DNA of 64,000 nucleotides from Candidatus Villigracilis propinquus (GTDB taxonomy: Bacteria > Chloroflexota > Anaerolineae > Anaerolineales > Villigracilaceae): assembly GCA_016714565.1 (NCBI GenBank), contig JADKDM010000015.1, positions 62,001-126,000 on the forward strand, given 5' to 3'. Shown here in pieces: positions 18,401 to 26,315 of this stretch; position 1 is the stretch's first letter; the number at the start of each line of letters is the position of its first letter. A program made the translations under genes and the position numbers. The notes under the pieces were generated by a model. That model saw nothing but the letters and a program-made list of their open reading frames with translations, had not been told where the DNA came from and did not search any database.

Positions 18401-18505
18401 TTAGAAGCCTTGATAGATCCACGTGGGGCTGCTGTCTGCGGTGAAGATGACGAGGGCGATGAGGATCAGGCAGAGCAGGAGGGCGAGGAGGTTTTCTTTT
18501 TTCAC
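18401..18505 (-). CDS. DltX-like membrane microprotein with C-terminal W-x-Y-x-x-F motif
   Basis: A 34-codon frame starting at GTG 18505. The product opens with Lys-Lys-Glu-Asn, has one transmembrane helix (LLALLLCLILIALVIF, residues 5-20) and ends SSPTWIYQGF. The last six residues match the aromatic-x-Tyr-x-x-Phe hexapeptide that ends DltX of Firmicutes (FIYNEF), whose Tyr is thought to carry the acyl group between DltB and DltD. The stop codon TAA abuts the ATG of the MBOAT gene. There is no clear ribosome site, and GTG is the only start available before the repeat upstream. Function by analogy only; the size, topology, terminal motif and position all agree. Confidence 0.72.
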   Translation of the reverse strand: MKKENLLALLLCLILIALVIFTADSSPTWIYQGF

Positions 18506-18534
18506 AGTTGGTGGTGGGTGGTTGATGGTTGACG

Positions 18535-18593
18535 GTTGGTAGTAGTCAGTTGATGGCGGGTTTGCTACCAACTACCAACTGACCACTACCAAC
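18535..18593. repeat. Short-word inverted repeat upstream of the acylation operon
   Basis: GTTGGTAGTAGTCAGTTGATGG pairs imperfectly with a complementary run of ACCAACT words ending at 18593. Together with TTGGTGG words at 18506-18534 it fills the space between the microprotein gene and the next gene upstream. No promoter could be assigned within it. Confidence 0.6.
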
Positions 18594-18598
18594 TGCTC

Positions 18599-18985
18599 TT
18601 AGCGGACTCCGCAAACGAGCCAGTCGCCATCTTGGTTGATGACTTCGTAGGTGCGGTCGGAGAGGTCGAGGGATTGGGGTTCGCCGTTGTAGCTCATGTT
18701 GAGCATGCCGGTGCAATCGACGAGGGTCTTGTCGCCGTCGGTGCCGGATTCGGTGCAGGACATTCCGTCCACGGTGACTTCGACCAGGGCGAAGGAGTCG
18801 AGTTCGATGAGGGCGTCATCTTCCCAGTCGGCGCAGGAGTTGGAGATGAGGGTGGCCTGGTCTTTGGCAGCGAGGGCGGTGATGTAGTTTTCCACGGCGG
18901 GAGCCGCGCCGCCAGAAGCGGACGCTCCGCAGGCGGAAAGGATGATGCTCAGGGCGAGCATGAATACTATAATTCGGGTACGCAC
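18599..18985 (-). CDS. Small lipoprotein, unknown function
   Basis: A 128-residue exported protein. The signal peptide (IIVFMLALSIILSACGAS) has a clear lipobox SAC. The mature part has Cys at several positions and an AVENYITALAAKDQATLIS segment resembling NTF2-like or DUF4878 lipoproteins, though I cannot assign a family firmly. The GTG at 18985 is chosen because GGAGG lies 6-10 bases upstream; an ATG 66 bases earlier would place extra residues before the signal peptide. It lies directly upstream of, and in the same direction as, the acylation operon, with a repeat in between. Confidence 0.75.
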   Translation of the reverse strand: MRTRIIVFMLALSIILSACGASASGGAAPAVENYITALAAKDQATLISNSCADWEDDALIELDSFALVEVTVDGMSCTESGTDGDKTLVDCTGMLNMSYNGEPQSLDLSDRTYEVINQDGDWLVCGVR

Positions 18986-19126
18986 AAAAAACCTCCGTGA
19001 TTTGGGTAAAAGCAATGGCGGATTATAGCCCAGGAATAACCATTCATTCAACTTCGGGTTCTAGTGTGTGGATTTTACTGCTGACGAAATAGACGGCAGA
19101 GAAAAAATAAAAATCAGGAGTTCGCC

Positions 19127-19828
19127 TTGAATAACTACATTGCCCTCATTATTACCTTTGCGCTTGCCATGCTGTTTTTGCGTGCGATGGATTACATTGC
19201 TCACCGCGGCTGGATGGACAGCAAGTTGAGCCGCAAAGTCATTCACATTGGCACAGGTCCGCTGTTTGTGTTGTGCTGGCTGCTGTTTAGCGATACCCCG
19301 TCTGCACGCTGGCTGGCGGCGTTGGTGCCGTTTGCGATCACGGTGCAGTTTGCGTTGATCGGCCTGGGTGTGATGAAAGATGAGGCTTCGGTGGAAGCCA
19401 TGTCCCGCACGGGTGACCCGAAGGAGATTTTGCGCGGTCCGCTGTATTACGGAATCATGTTCGTGGTGCTGACCTTGGTCTATTGGAAGGATTCCCCAAT
19501 TGGCATCATCGCGTTGATGATGTTGTGCGGCGGCGACGGCATTGCGGATATTGTGGGGCGGCGCTTCGTCTCTGCCAAATTACCGTGGAGCAAGGATAAG
19601 TCTGTTGCGGGGTCGCTGGGTGTATTTCTGGGCGGGTTTGTGATGTCTGCTGTGATCATTTATATTTTCGTGGCGGCGGGTGTTTTCACTGGAGCGTTCA
19701 CGAGTTATCTCCTGCCCATTGCAGGGATCGCTTTTGCGAGTGCATTGGTTGAGACACTGCATTATAAGGATATTGATAACATCAGCATGACGCTGGCAGC
19801 GGCTTTGCTGGGTCACTGGTTCTTTTAA
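19127..19828 (+). CDS. Phytol/polyprenol kinase-like CTP-dependent membrane protein
   Basis: A 233-residue membrane protein related to phytol/farnesol kinases (VTE5/VTE6) and dolichol kinase. Conserved segments: SRKVIHIGTGPLF at about residues 35-47, MLCGGDGIADIVGRRF at about 132-147 and KLPWSKDKSVAGSLGVFLGG after it, the nucleotide-binding region of that family. About six hydrophobic helices. The start is TTG at 19127 with AGGAG at 19116-19120. It may recycle an isoprenoid alcohol to its phosphate. It stands alone, divergent from the small lipoprotein gene. Confidence 0.85.
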   Translation: MNNYIALIITFALAMLFLRAMDYIAHRGWMDSKLSRKVIHIGTGPLFVLCWLLFSDTPSARWLAALVPFAITVQFALIGLGVMKDEASVEAMSRTGDPKEILRGPLYYGIMFVVLTLVYWKDSPIGIIALMMLCGGDGIADIVGRRFVSAKLPWSKDKSVAGSLGVFLGGFVMSAVIIYIFVAAGVFTGAFTSYLLPIAGIAFASALVETLHYKDIDNISMTLAAALLGHWFF

Positions 19829-19895
19829 AACACAGACCATGGACGCGAAGCAACCACACACCGTGGAGATTGCTTCCATCGTCATGCGGCAATTA

Positions 19896-20642
19896 TTATT
19901 GCTCGTGTTCGGCTTCTTCGTTTTTTAAGATCATCACTTTGTACGACTCAGCGTATTCAAATTCTTTATCTTTCGCATCTTCCTTTGCCCAGTCGCGCAT
20001 CCATTTGCCGACTTCGTCCACGGGGATCTGGCTGGCGTGTTGTTGCAGGGACTTGATCTTGATGTCCATCGTTTCGGAGATGTCCATCCAGGTGTCGGGT
20101 TTCTCCGTCCCGTGGACGTATAGCCGCTTGACTTCGTGCGGCTCGAATCCCTCGGAGAGCAGGTCGGCAAAAATAAGCCTTGACCCCGCGGACGGGAACA
20201 CTGCTTCACAGGCAGCCTGCGCCGCGGCACGATGGTCGGGGTGGTTGATGTATTCATTTCCATAGAACCATGCTTCAGGGTTGCCTGTGATCACCACATC
20301 AGGCTTGTGCTGACGAATGATGCGCGTGAGTTCCTTGCGCAAAGCAATGGTCGGTTCTAATTCACCATCAGGGTGGCGCATGAAGATGGTTTCTTTCACA
20401 CCGATAATATTGTTCGCGGCGGTCTGTTCGCCTTCACGGAGTTTTGCCAATTCAGTTTTATACTCCGCTCCTTTGCTTGGATCGTTGGAACCTGAATCTC
20501 CGCTTGTAATGACTACCGATATGATTTCGCATCCCGCTTTGGCCCATTTGGCAAGCGTTCCAGCAACACTAAATTCCTGATCATCAGGATGCGCGTGGAT
20601 GCACAGCGCGCGTTTGGGGAGATATTCTTTTTCGTTGGTCAT
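19896..20642 (-). CDS. PIG-L/LmbE-family deacetylase
   Basis: A 248-residue zinc-dependent N-deacetylase. The metal-binding AHPDDQE motif is at about residues 17-23 and the third ligand in NHPDHRAAAQ at about 129-138. Substrates in this family are N-acetylglucosamine derivatives or other N-acyl groups (MshB, BshB, LmbE). The ATG at 20642 is preferred; an upstream in-frame ATG at 20747 would translate a dispersed repeat. Convergent with the kinase-like gene before it. No thiol-biosynthesis gene is adjacent, so the substrate is open. Confidence 0.9.
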   Translation of the reverse strand: MTNEKEYLPKRALCIHAHPDDQEFSVAGTLAKWAKAGCEIISVVITSGDSGSNDPSKGAEYKTELAKLREGEQTAANNIIGVKETIFMRHPDGELEPTIALRKELTRIIRQHKPDVVITGNPEAWFYGNEYINHPDHRAAAQAACEAVFPSAGSRLIFADLLSEGFEPHEVKRLYVHGTEKPDTWMDISETMDIKIKSLQQHASQIPVDEVGKWMRDWAKEDAKDKEFEYAESYKVMILKNEEAEHEQ

Positions 20643-20708
20643 GGGTGGGATTTTACCTGAAACACTGGTTATCTTATGAAAATCTTTTGCCAATGAGGGT
20701 GTGATTCC

Positions 20709-20850
20709 CTCCCGAAGGACATCGGGACGATGTGAGCGTAGCGACACTCCCTGGCACAGGTGTGCGCCGTACGCCAGTGCGGTGAGGGTCTCTACGATGG
20801 CTAAGAGACTCTTCGGTCGCGACGAACACGCTCCCTCAGAGCGACAATCT
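20709..20850. repeat. Diverged copy of the dispersed repeat
   Basis: Begins CCTCCCGAAGGACATCGGGA, which recurs at 41254, followed by GCGTAGCGA, a GTGCGGTGAGGGTCTCTAC segment and CTCCCTCAGAGCGACA, pieces also found in the copies near 36 kb. It lies in the 438-base spacer before the ABC exporter. Confidence 0.6.
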
Positions 20851-20897
20851 GTGTGGCGCTAAATATTTCGTAGTAAAATAGAACGCACATTCTAATT

Positions 20898-20960
20898 CTC
20901 TCGCTCTGTTAAATGCGAGAGCCGCGGCGCCGACCGCGGCTCTCTCTTACAAAGGAGGAG
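20898..20960 (+). promoter_or_regulatory. Two mutually exclusive hairpins in the leader of the ABC exporter
   Basis: Hairpin 1 pairs CTCTCGC (20898-20904) with GCGAGAG (20915-20921). Hairpin 2 pairs GAGAGCCGCGG (20917-20927) with CCGCGGCTCTC (20934-20944). They share GAGAG, so only one can form. A strong ribosome site AAAGGAGGAG follows at 20951 but no good frame starts at the right distance (ATG-TAA at 20980). A possible -10 box TAAAAT is at 20874-20879. This is the shape of an attenuator or RNA switch; no known class was recognised. Confidence 0.45.
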
Positions 20961-21080
20961 AAGAGAAATCACCTTACGAATGTAACTTTATCATGCGTCT
21001 TCAAATACTGCTTGACGCTCACCCTACGCAGCCCAAACGATTACACAACGCTTTTTATGAGCCTTTTTTAAGGAGAATAC

Positions 21081-22094
21081 ATGTCCACTTCACTTGCCAT
21101 TGAAACGAAAAACCTTGGTCGCATCTACAAACTGCGCGGAAGCAAAAAAGAAACCCGCAAGGAACTTGTCGCATTGCAGGATGTGAATTTGACCGTGGAA
21201 CGCGGCGAACTATTCGGACTCCTCGGCCCGAACGGCGCTGGCAAAACAACATTGATCAAGATCCTCACCACGCTTCTTTCCCCGACCTCGGGCTGGGCGC
21301 GCGTTGCAGGAGCAGACGTCCACGCTGAACCAGAGTTGGTGCGCCCGCGCATCAACATGGTCTCAGGCGGCGAGTCTTCAGGCTATGGACTTTTAACCGT
21401 GCGCGAAAATTTGTGGATGTTCTCACAGTTCTACGGCGCGCCATCCAAAGAAGCCAATGAACGTATCGAAGCCCTGCTTGAAATGGTCGGGATGAAAGAC
21501 CGTATGCACACAAAATCATCCGACCTCTCCACGGGCTTGCGCCAGAAGATGAACATCGTGCGCGGATTCCTCACCGACCCCGAAGTGCTCTTCCTCGATG
21601 AGCCCACACTTGGCCTGGACGTGGGCGCCATGCGCGATGTGCGCCGCTTCATCCTCGAGTGGCTGAGAGCAGACAAGGAACGCACGCTTCTATTAACCAC
21701 CCACTACATGGCAGAAGCGGACGAGTTGTGTGACCGCGTTGCCATCATCAACAAGGGACGTGTGCTCGCCTGCGATTCGCCAACCGCCTTGAAGCAGCGT
21801 TTGCAGAAGGATGTCATGTTCGAGATCGAGACGAGTCCGCTCAACGGGTTGACCATGCAAATGATGGAGGAGCAGCCCGAGGTTAAGAAAGCGGCGCTGA
21901 CCGACATCGCAGGCGGCGCGCGGTTGACCTTATCGCTCGTGGAAGAATCCGCATTGGCGCGAGTCTTCAATCTGTTCGCACAAAAAGATATCAAGATGAC
22001 GAACCTCAACAAACGCCAGCCGACGCTCGAAGATGTGTTCGTGGATCTGGTGGGGCGCAGCATGGCAGAGGAGGAGACCAGTGAAACCCAGTAA
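21081..22094 (+). CDS. ABC exporter ATP-binding protein (DrrA-like)
   Basis: A 337-residue ATPase. Walker A is GLLGPNGAGKTTLIK (about residues 47-61), the ABC signature is the variant LSTGLRQKMNIV, and Walker B is VLFLDEPTLGLD. The C-terminal extension (from about residue 240, ending PTLEDVFVDLVGRSM) is that of DrrA/multidrug ABC-2 exporters. The ATG at 21081 follows AAGGAGAATAC. Its last codons overlap the start of the first permease gene by 14 bases. Two ABC-2 permeases follow, making a complete heterodimeric exporter; the substrate is not indicated. Confidence 0.94.
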   Translation: MSTSLAIETKNLGRIYKLRGSKKETRKELVALQDVNLTVERGELFGLLGPNGAGKTTLIKILTTLLSPTSGWARVAGADVHAEPELVRPRINMVSGGESSGYGLLTVRENLWMFSQFYGAPSKEANERIEALLEMVGMKDRMHTKSSDLSTGLRQKMNIVRGFLTDPEVLFLDEPTLGLDVGAMRDVRRFILEWLRADKERTLLLTTHYMAEADELCDRVAIINKGRVLACDSPTALKQRLQKDVMFEIETSPLNGLTMQMMEEQPEVKKAALTDIAGGARLTLSLVEESALARVFNLFAQKDIKMTNLNKRQPTLEDVFVDLVGRSMAEEETSETQ

Positions 22095-22974
22095 CGCGAA
22101 ATTTGATTCGCAAGAAAGCAAAATGAATTTTGCTGTACAGGGCAAATACTCCCGCAAGGATACGGGCTGGCGATTATTTTTGAAGACCATCATCGCGCGC
22201 GCGTATCCGCGGTTGATCGGGCAGCAGCGTGAGGTTTCGTGGCTGGTGTTCGATGTGGTCATGCCGATGCTGGCGGTGATCGCGTATGTGTTCGTGTACC
22301 GTGCGTTGAAAGCGCCTGAGGAATATATCGGCTTCGTGGTGATGGGCGGCGCGATGACCGCGTTTTGGATGAATATTTTGTGGAGCATGTCGAGCCAGTT
22401 GTATTGGGAGAAGGAGCAGGGGAATCTTGCTCTCTATATCATGGCGCCGAATTCGATGATGGCGATCCTGCTGGGCATGGCGCTGGGCGGGATGTTGGCG
22501 ACTGCCACGCGAGCCATCGCGGTGACTTTGCTTGGCTCGTTCATGTTCGGCGTTACGTATGAAGTGACGAGTTATCTTCAATTGTTTGCGGTCTTCATGC
22601 TGGCGATGGTCGCGTTGTACGGCATGGGCATGATGATGGCTTCGGCGTTCCTGCTGTTCGGGCGTGAAGCCTGGCACATGGCGAACCTCGCGCAGGAGCC
22701 GATCTTCCTCGCTTCGGGATTTTATTTCCCGATCAAGTCGCTGCCGTTCTGGGTGGCGGCGGGCGCGTCGGTCATTCCGCTCACGCTGGGAATGGATGCG
22801 ATGCGTCAGTTGATCTTCTCTTCAGGAATTCAATTTGGTTTTATGAGCGTGGGAACAGAGATCCTCATTCTGGCTGTGATGTCTGTGGTCTTTATGGTGA
22901 CTGCGAAATTCCTGCTGGCGTATGTGGAGAAGATCGCGGTGCGCGAGGGACGAGTGACGGAGAGTCGGAGATAG
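22081..22974 (+). CDS. ABC-2 type permease 1
   Basis: A 297-residue ABC-2 membrane protein with six predicted helices. The cytoplasmic N-terminus carries a short charged stretch, then IIARAYPRLIGQQREVSWLV and the first helix. The start is GTG at 22081, within the end of the ATPase gene and preceded by GAGGAGGAGA, so translation is coupled. ASGFYFPIKSLPFWVAAGAS near residue 220 is the usual periplasmic turn of DrrB-like proteins. Confidence 0.88.
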   Translation: MKPSNAKFDSQESKMNFAVQGKYSRKDTGWRLFLKTIIARAYPRLIGQQREVSWLVFDVVMPMLAVIAYVFVYRALKAPEEYIGFVVMGGAMTAFWMNILWSMSSQLYWEKEQGNLALYIMAPNSMMAILLGMALGGMLATATRAIAVTLLGSFMFGVTYEVTSYLQLFAVFMLAMVALYGMGMMMASAFLLFGREAWHMANLAQEPIFLASGFYFPIKSLPFWVAAGASVIPLTLGMDAMRQLIFSSGIQFGFMSVGTEILILAVMSVVFMVTAKFLLAYVEKIAVREGRVTESRR

Positions 22975-22978
22975 GGCT

Positions 22979-23049
22979 AGGGACTAGTGGCTAGGGACTA
23001 GGGATTAGGAATTAGGAATTAGGATTGTCCTAGTCACTAGTCCCTGATA
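22979..23049. repeat. Short-word inverted repeat between the two permease genes
   Basis: Built of CTAGGGA and ATTAGGA words, with AGGGACTAGTGGCTAGG near the left end pairing with CCTAGTCACTAGTCCCT near 23049; ACACCTA words continue to 23075. It has the same style as 14209-14262 and 18535-18593 but another sequence. Confidence 0.6.
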
Positions 23050-23085
23050 CCTAACACCTAACACCTAGCACTACACGGAGAAAAA

Positions 23086-23940
23086 ATGCAAACATCAACT
23101 TCATGGCGTTCGTTTCGGATGGCGGCGTGGCTGGGATGGTTGATCGAGTCCAATTGGACGGATCCCTTCCTGTTCGCGGTGTATTCCATTGTCAAGCCGC
23201 TTTCGGGTGCGGCAATTTTGGTCATTATGTACGGCATCATCTCGGGCGGCAATTTCAACACGCCGCTGTTCCCGTACATTTATTTGGGGAATGCGTTTTA
23301 CATTTACGTTGGCGCGGTGATGACGGGCGTTTCGTGGGCGGTGGTGGATGACCGCGAGCATTACAAGACGCTCAAATATATGTACATCGCGCCCATTTAT
23401 ATTCCCGTCTATCTACTGGGACGTGGCGTGGCACGCTTTATCACAGGTTCGATTGCTGTGTTCATCACCATTATGGCAGGTGTGCTGTTCCTGAAAGTGC
23501 CGCTGCATTTTGCGGACATAAACTGGGGATTGTTCATCGTCACGTTGATCGTTGGTGTGGTGATGCTTGCGCTTCTGGGCTTGCTGTTGGCTGGTATCAC
23601 ATTGACGGTGGCTCGCCACGAAGGCTTTATCGGCGAAGCGACTGCGGGCGCGTTGTACATTTTTAGCGGCGCGGTCTTCCCGTTGGATGTGCTGCCTGAG
23701 TGGATTCGTCCTGTTGGGTATTTCATGCCGACGACTTATTGGCTGGAACTGCTGCGCAGGTCACTGGTGGGGAATGTGGCACAAGCCTTCCCGACGCTGG
23801 CGAATTTCAGCAATTTGCAAATCCTCGGCATTCTGGTGGGACTGAGCATCTTCTTCGGCGCGGTGAGTATTTGGGTGTTTCGGTTTTGTGACAGGTTCGC
23901 ACGCGAGCGTGGTTTGATCGACCACACGACGAATTATTAG
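23086..23940 (+). CDS. ABC-2 type permease 2
   Basis: A 284-residue ABC-2 permease with six hydrophobic segments. The N-terminus (MQTSTSWRSFRMAAWLGWLI) is short and cytoplasmic; EGFIGEATAGALYIFSGAVF (residues ~181-200) and LPEWIRPVGYFMPTTYWLEL mark the typical distal region. The ATG at 23086 follows CGGAGAAAAA. It probably heterodimerises with permease 1. Downstream is a partial dispersed-repeat remnant (23941-24035) and a shared terminator. Confidence 0.9.
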   Translation: MQTSTSWRSFRMAAWLGWLIESNWTDPFLFAVYSIVKPLSGAAILVIMYGIISGGNFNTPLFPYIYLGNAFYIYVGAVMTGVSWAVVDDREHYKTLKYMYIAPIYIPVYLLGRGVARFITGSIAVFITIMAGVLFLKVPLHFADINWGLFIVTLIVGVVMLALLGLLLAGITLTVARHEGFIGEATAGALYIFSGAVFPLDVLPEWIRPVGYFMPTTYWLELLRRSLVGNVAQAFPTLANFSNLQILGILVGLSIFFGAVSIWVFRFCDRFARERGLIDHTTNY

Positions 23941-24077
23941 GCCCCCTGAGGGAGCGTGTTGGGACGAAGCAGCGGCAAGTGGGAAGGGTCTTTATAACGG
24001 GAAGCGACTCCTGCTCTCAGGATGTCAGGATAACTTGTAGAGAATGAAAAAGTAAACAACGCAGACATGAAAATACG

Positions 24078-24118
24078 AAAAAGCAACTCCTGATTTTTGA
24101 GGTCAGGAGTTGCTTTTT
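24078..24118. terminator. Bidirectional rho-independent terminator
   Basis: AAAAAGCAACTCCTGA pairs with TCAGGAGTTGCTTTTT (24103-24118), with A and T tracts on both sides. It lies between the exporter operon and the convergent kinase gene. Confidence 0.9.
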
Positions 24119-24146
24119 GTTTTCAGCTATTCCGTTGTCTGTATTT

Positions 24147-26315
24147 CTACCCAAGGGGATTCTCTAAAAACCTTTCGATCATTTGCTGAAGTTCCTTCAA
24201 CTTGACCGGCTTGCTCAGGTATTCGTTCATGCCCGCTGCAAGGCAGCGTTCCCGGTCACCAGACATGGCAAAGGCGGTGAGAGCGATGATCGGAACAGTG
24301 GCAAACCGCGGGTCAGACCGGAGGCGGCGGGTGGCTTCAAAGCCGTTGACGTTGGGCATTTGGATATCCATCAGAACGATATCCGGCAGCATTTTCTCTG
24401 CCTTTGAAAATACTTCCCTGCCGTCATGGGCCACGGTGACCTCGTATCCGTGGAATTCAAGATAATCCATGATGGCGGTCACATTGGCTTCATTGTCTTC
24501 GGCAAGCAGGATCTTAGTGTGCGTACGTTTTGCCGAACCTAAGCCGGGAGCCATGCTCTTTTCTTTGTCGTCGGTGAGGCTCTGCGTATGTTTCTCCTGA
24601 ACTTCCTCGCTCCAGGGGAGTGTAAACGTAAAGCAGCTTCCGTTTCCGGGTTCGCTTTTCATTTCGACGCTGCCATTGTGCATTTCAACCAGCTTCTTTA
24701 CCAGCATCAAACCCAACCCGGTGCCTTCATATTGACGGGACAGGCTGCTATCCACCTGCACAAACGGCTGAAATAGTTTTCGCTGATCTTCAGGTGCGAT
24801 GCCGATGCCGGTGTCTGTGACGGAGAAACGCATCAGCCCGGTTTCGGCATCTGCGAGCACATCGAGTTTTACCCTTCCCTTTTCAGGCGTGAACTTGACG
24901 GCGTTATTGAGCAGGTTGACGAGGATCTGCTTGAGGCGCTTCGGGTCTGCGATCAGGGTGGACGAAGCGGGCCTGGACGAATATTCCACGCTGATGGATT
25001 TTTTGACCGCCATCTGTTTGATGAAGTTCAAGCTGGAATTGCAAATATCGTTCACCACTAGGGTTTCCAGTTGAAGCTCAAATTTGCCCGATTCGATCTT
25101 GGCTACATCCAGAATATCGTTGATCAGCCCGAGCAGGTGCTGCCCGCTGGATTGGATTATTTCCAAGGCTTGCCCTTGTCTTTCGTTCAACGGGCCGCGG
25201 ACCCCCTCCAGCAGGGTTTCGGAGAAGCCTAAAATACCATTCAGCGGGGTACGCAGCTCGTGGCTCATGTTGGCAAGGAATTCATCCTTGGCACGGTTGG
25301 CTTGCACAAGTTCCACTGTGCGTTCTTCCACCCGCAGTTCCAATTCATCGGTGTATTGGCGTATCAGTTCTTCAGCCTGCTTACGCTCGGTAATATCCAC
25401 TGTGGTGACCACGACCTTGGAATAATCATGCTCGTAGCCCGGCACAACCGACCAGGTCAGGCTGATCTGAATGGGTTTGCCGGTCAGTGTATCATCACCG
25501 CCATCCCAGCCGTTACTTGTTCGTCCTTCTGCAATGGCTAGCAGGTCTTCATGAATATGCTCCAGCTCACCCACACTTAATACTGGTATTGTGTTCTGGA
25601 TCAAGTCTTCCTTGTTTGCCGCCTGATACATGCGCAGTGCGGCGCTGTTTACATTCAGGATATTGAACATCATGGCACATTTCATGATTTCATCCGGGTG
25701 AGATGCGAAATATGCCCGAAAATCGGATACTCCATTCTGCTTTAAAGAATCGACATGTTTTTTAACCTGGGAAAAATCCTCCTCCCAGATCGCGATGGGC
25801 GAATCCTCGAATAAGGCGCGGAAGCGTGATTGGCTTTCTTCCAATGCCTGCTCCGCTTCCTTGCGAGCGCTGACGTCTTCAATAAGAATCTGCAAAAGTT
25901 GCAGATCTCCTTTGGTATCCACAAGCGGTGCAAAGCGCAGATTCAAATTAATGGACTTGCCCCATTTGGTTGTATATGGATGTTCCGAAGATAAAAGCTG
26001 GGCGGTTTGTACACATTGCTGAAAATCGGCGGTAATCCCCGCATCGATCAAAGGCGGGAAGTTCAGCATGTTGATCTGGCGTGTGGCTTCCGCAGAAGGC
26101 GAGCCAAGGATCTGCAGGGCGGAAGGATTCACTTCGAGAACGTTTCCTTGCGGGTCAACCAGCAGCACACCGACGGGCGCGTTTTCGAACAGACTGCGGA
26201 AGCGGTCCTCGCTTTTGCGTAATACCTCCTCCGCCTGTTTGCGCTCTGTAATGTCCTTCACGGATGCAGAATACCAGAGCTTGCCGCCATCTTCTAATCG
26301 TACGGGCCAAATCAT
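24147..26315 (-). CDS. Hybrid histidine kinase, C-terminal part of a broken giant sensor
   Basis: A 722-codon frame with no natural beginning: its first residues (IWPVRLEDGGKLWYSASVKD) are the end of a PAS fold. Order: end of PAS, two PAS/PAC units (closing IEDVSARKEAEQ and TVDITERKQAEEL), a coiled linker, HisKA with NMSHELRTPLNGILGFSE (phospho-acceptor His), HATPase with LLNNAVKFTPEKG and GTGLGLMLVKKLVE, and a C-terminal receiver (LLAEDNEANV, phospho-Asp in IVLMDIQMP, Lys in YLSKPVK). Reading frames just upstream (26316-26575) continue the PAS fold in other phases, and the preceding open frame lacks a kinase core, so this and 26576-30481 are best seen as one gene of about 2,100 codons. Confidence 0.85.
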   Translation of the reverse strand: MIWPVRLEDGGKLWYSASVKDITERKQAEEVLRKSEDRFRSLFENAPVGVLLVDPQGNVLEVNPSALQILGSPSAEATRQINMLNFPPLIDAGITADFQQCVQTAQLLSSEHPYTTKWGKSINLNLRFAPLVDTKGDLQLLQILIEDVSARKEAEQALEESQSRFRALFEDSPIAIWEEDFSQVKKHVDSLKQNGVSDFRAYFASHPDEIMKCAMMFNILNVNSAALRMYQAANKEDLIQNTIPVLSVGELEHIHEDLLAIAEGRTSNGWDGGDDTLTGKPIQISLTWSVVPGYEHDYSKVVVTTVDITERKQAEELIRQYTDELELRVEERTVELVQANRAKDEFLANMSHELRTPLNGILGFSETLLEGVRGPLNERQGQALEIIQSSGQHLLGLINDILDVAKIESGKFELQLETLVVNDICNSSLNFIKQMAVKKSISVEYSSRPASSTLIADPKRLKQILVNLLNNAVKFTPEKGRVKLDVLADAETGLMRFSVTDTGIGIAPEDQRKLFQPFVQVDSSLSRQYEGTGLGLMLVKKLVEMHNGSVEMKSEPGNGSCFTFTLPWSEEVQEKHTQSLTDDKEKSMAPGLGSAKRTHTKILLAEDNEANVTAIMDYLEFHGYEVTVAHDGREVFSKAEKMLPDIVLMDIQMPNVNGFEATRRLRSDPRFATVPIIALTAFAMSGDRERCLAAGMNEYLSKPVKLKELQQMIERFLENPLG

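Noticed and set aside
20993..21103. Possible leader peptide gene before the ABC exporter
   Set aside because: A 36-codon frame overlaps the exporter start; spacing to the strong ribosome site is too long and no conserved pattern is visible. Kept only as part of the leader finding.
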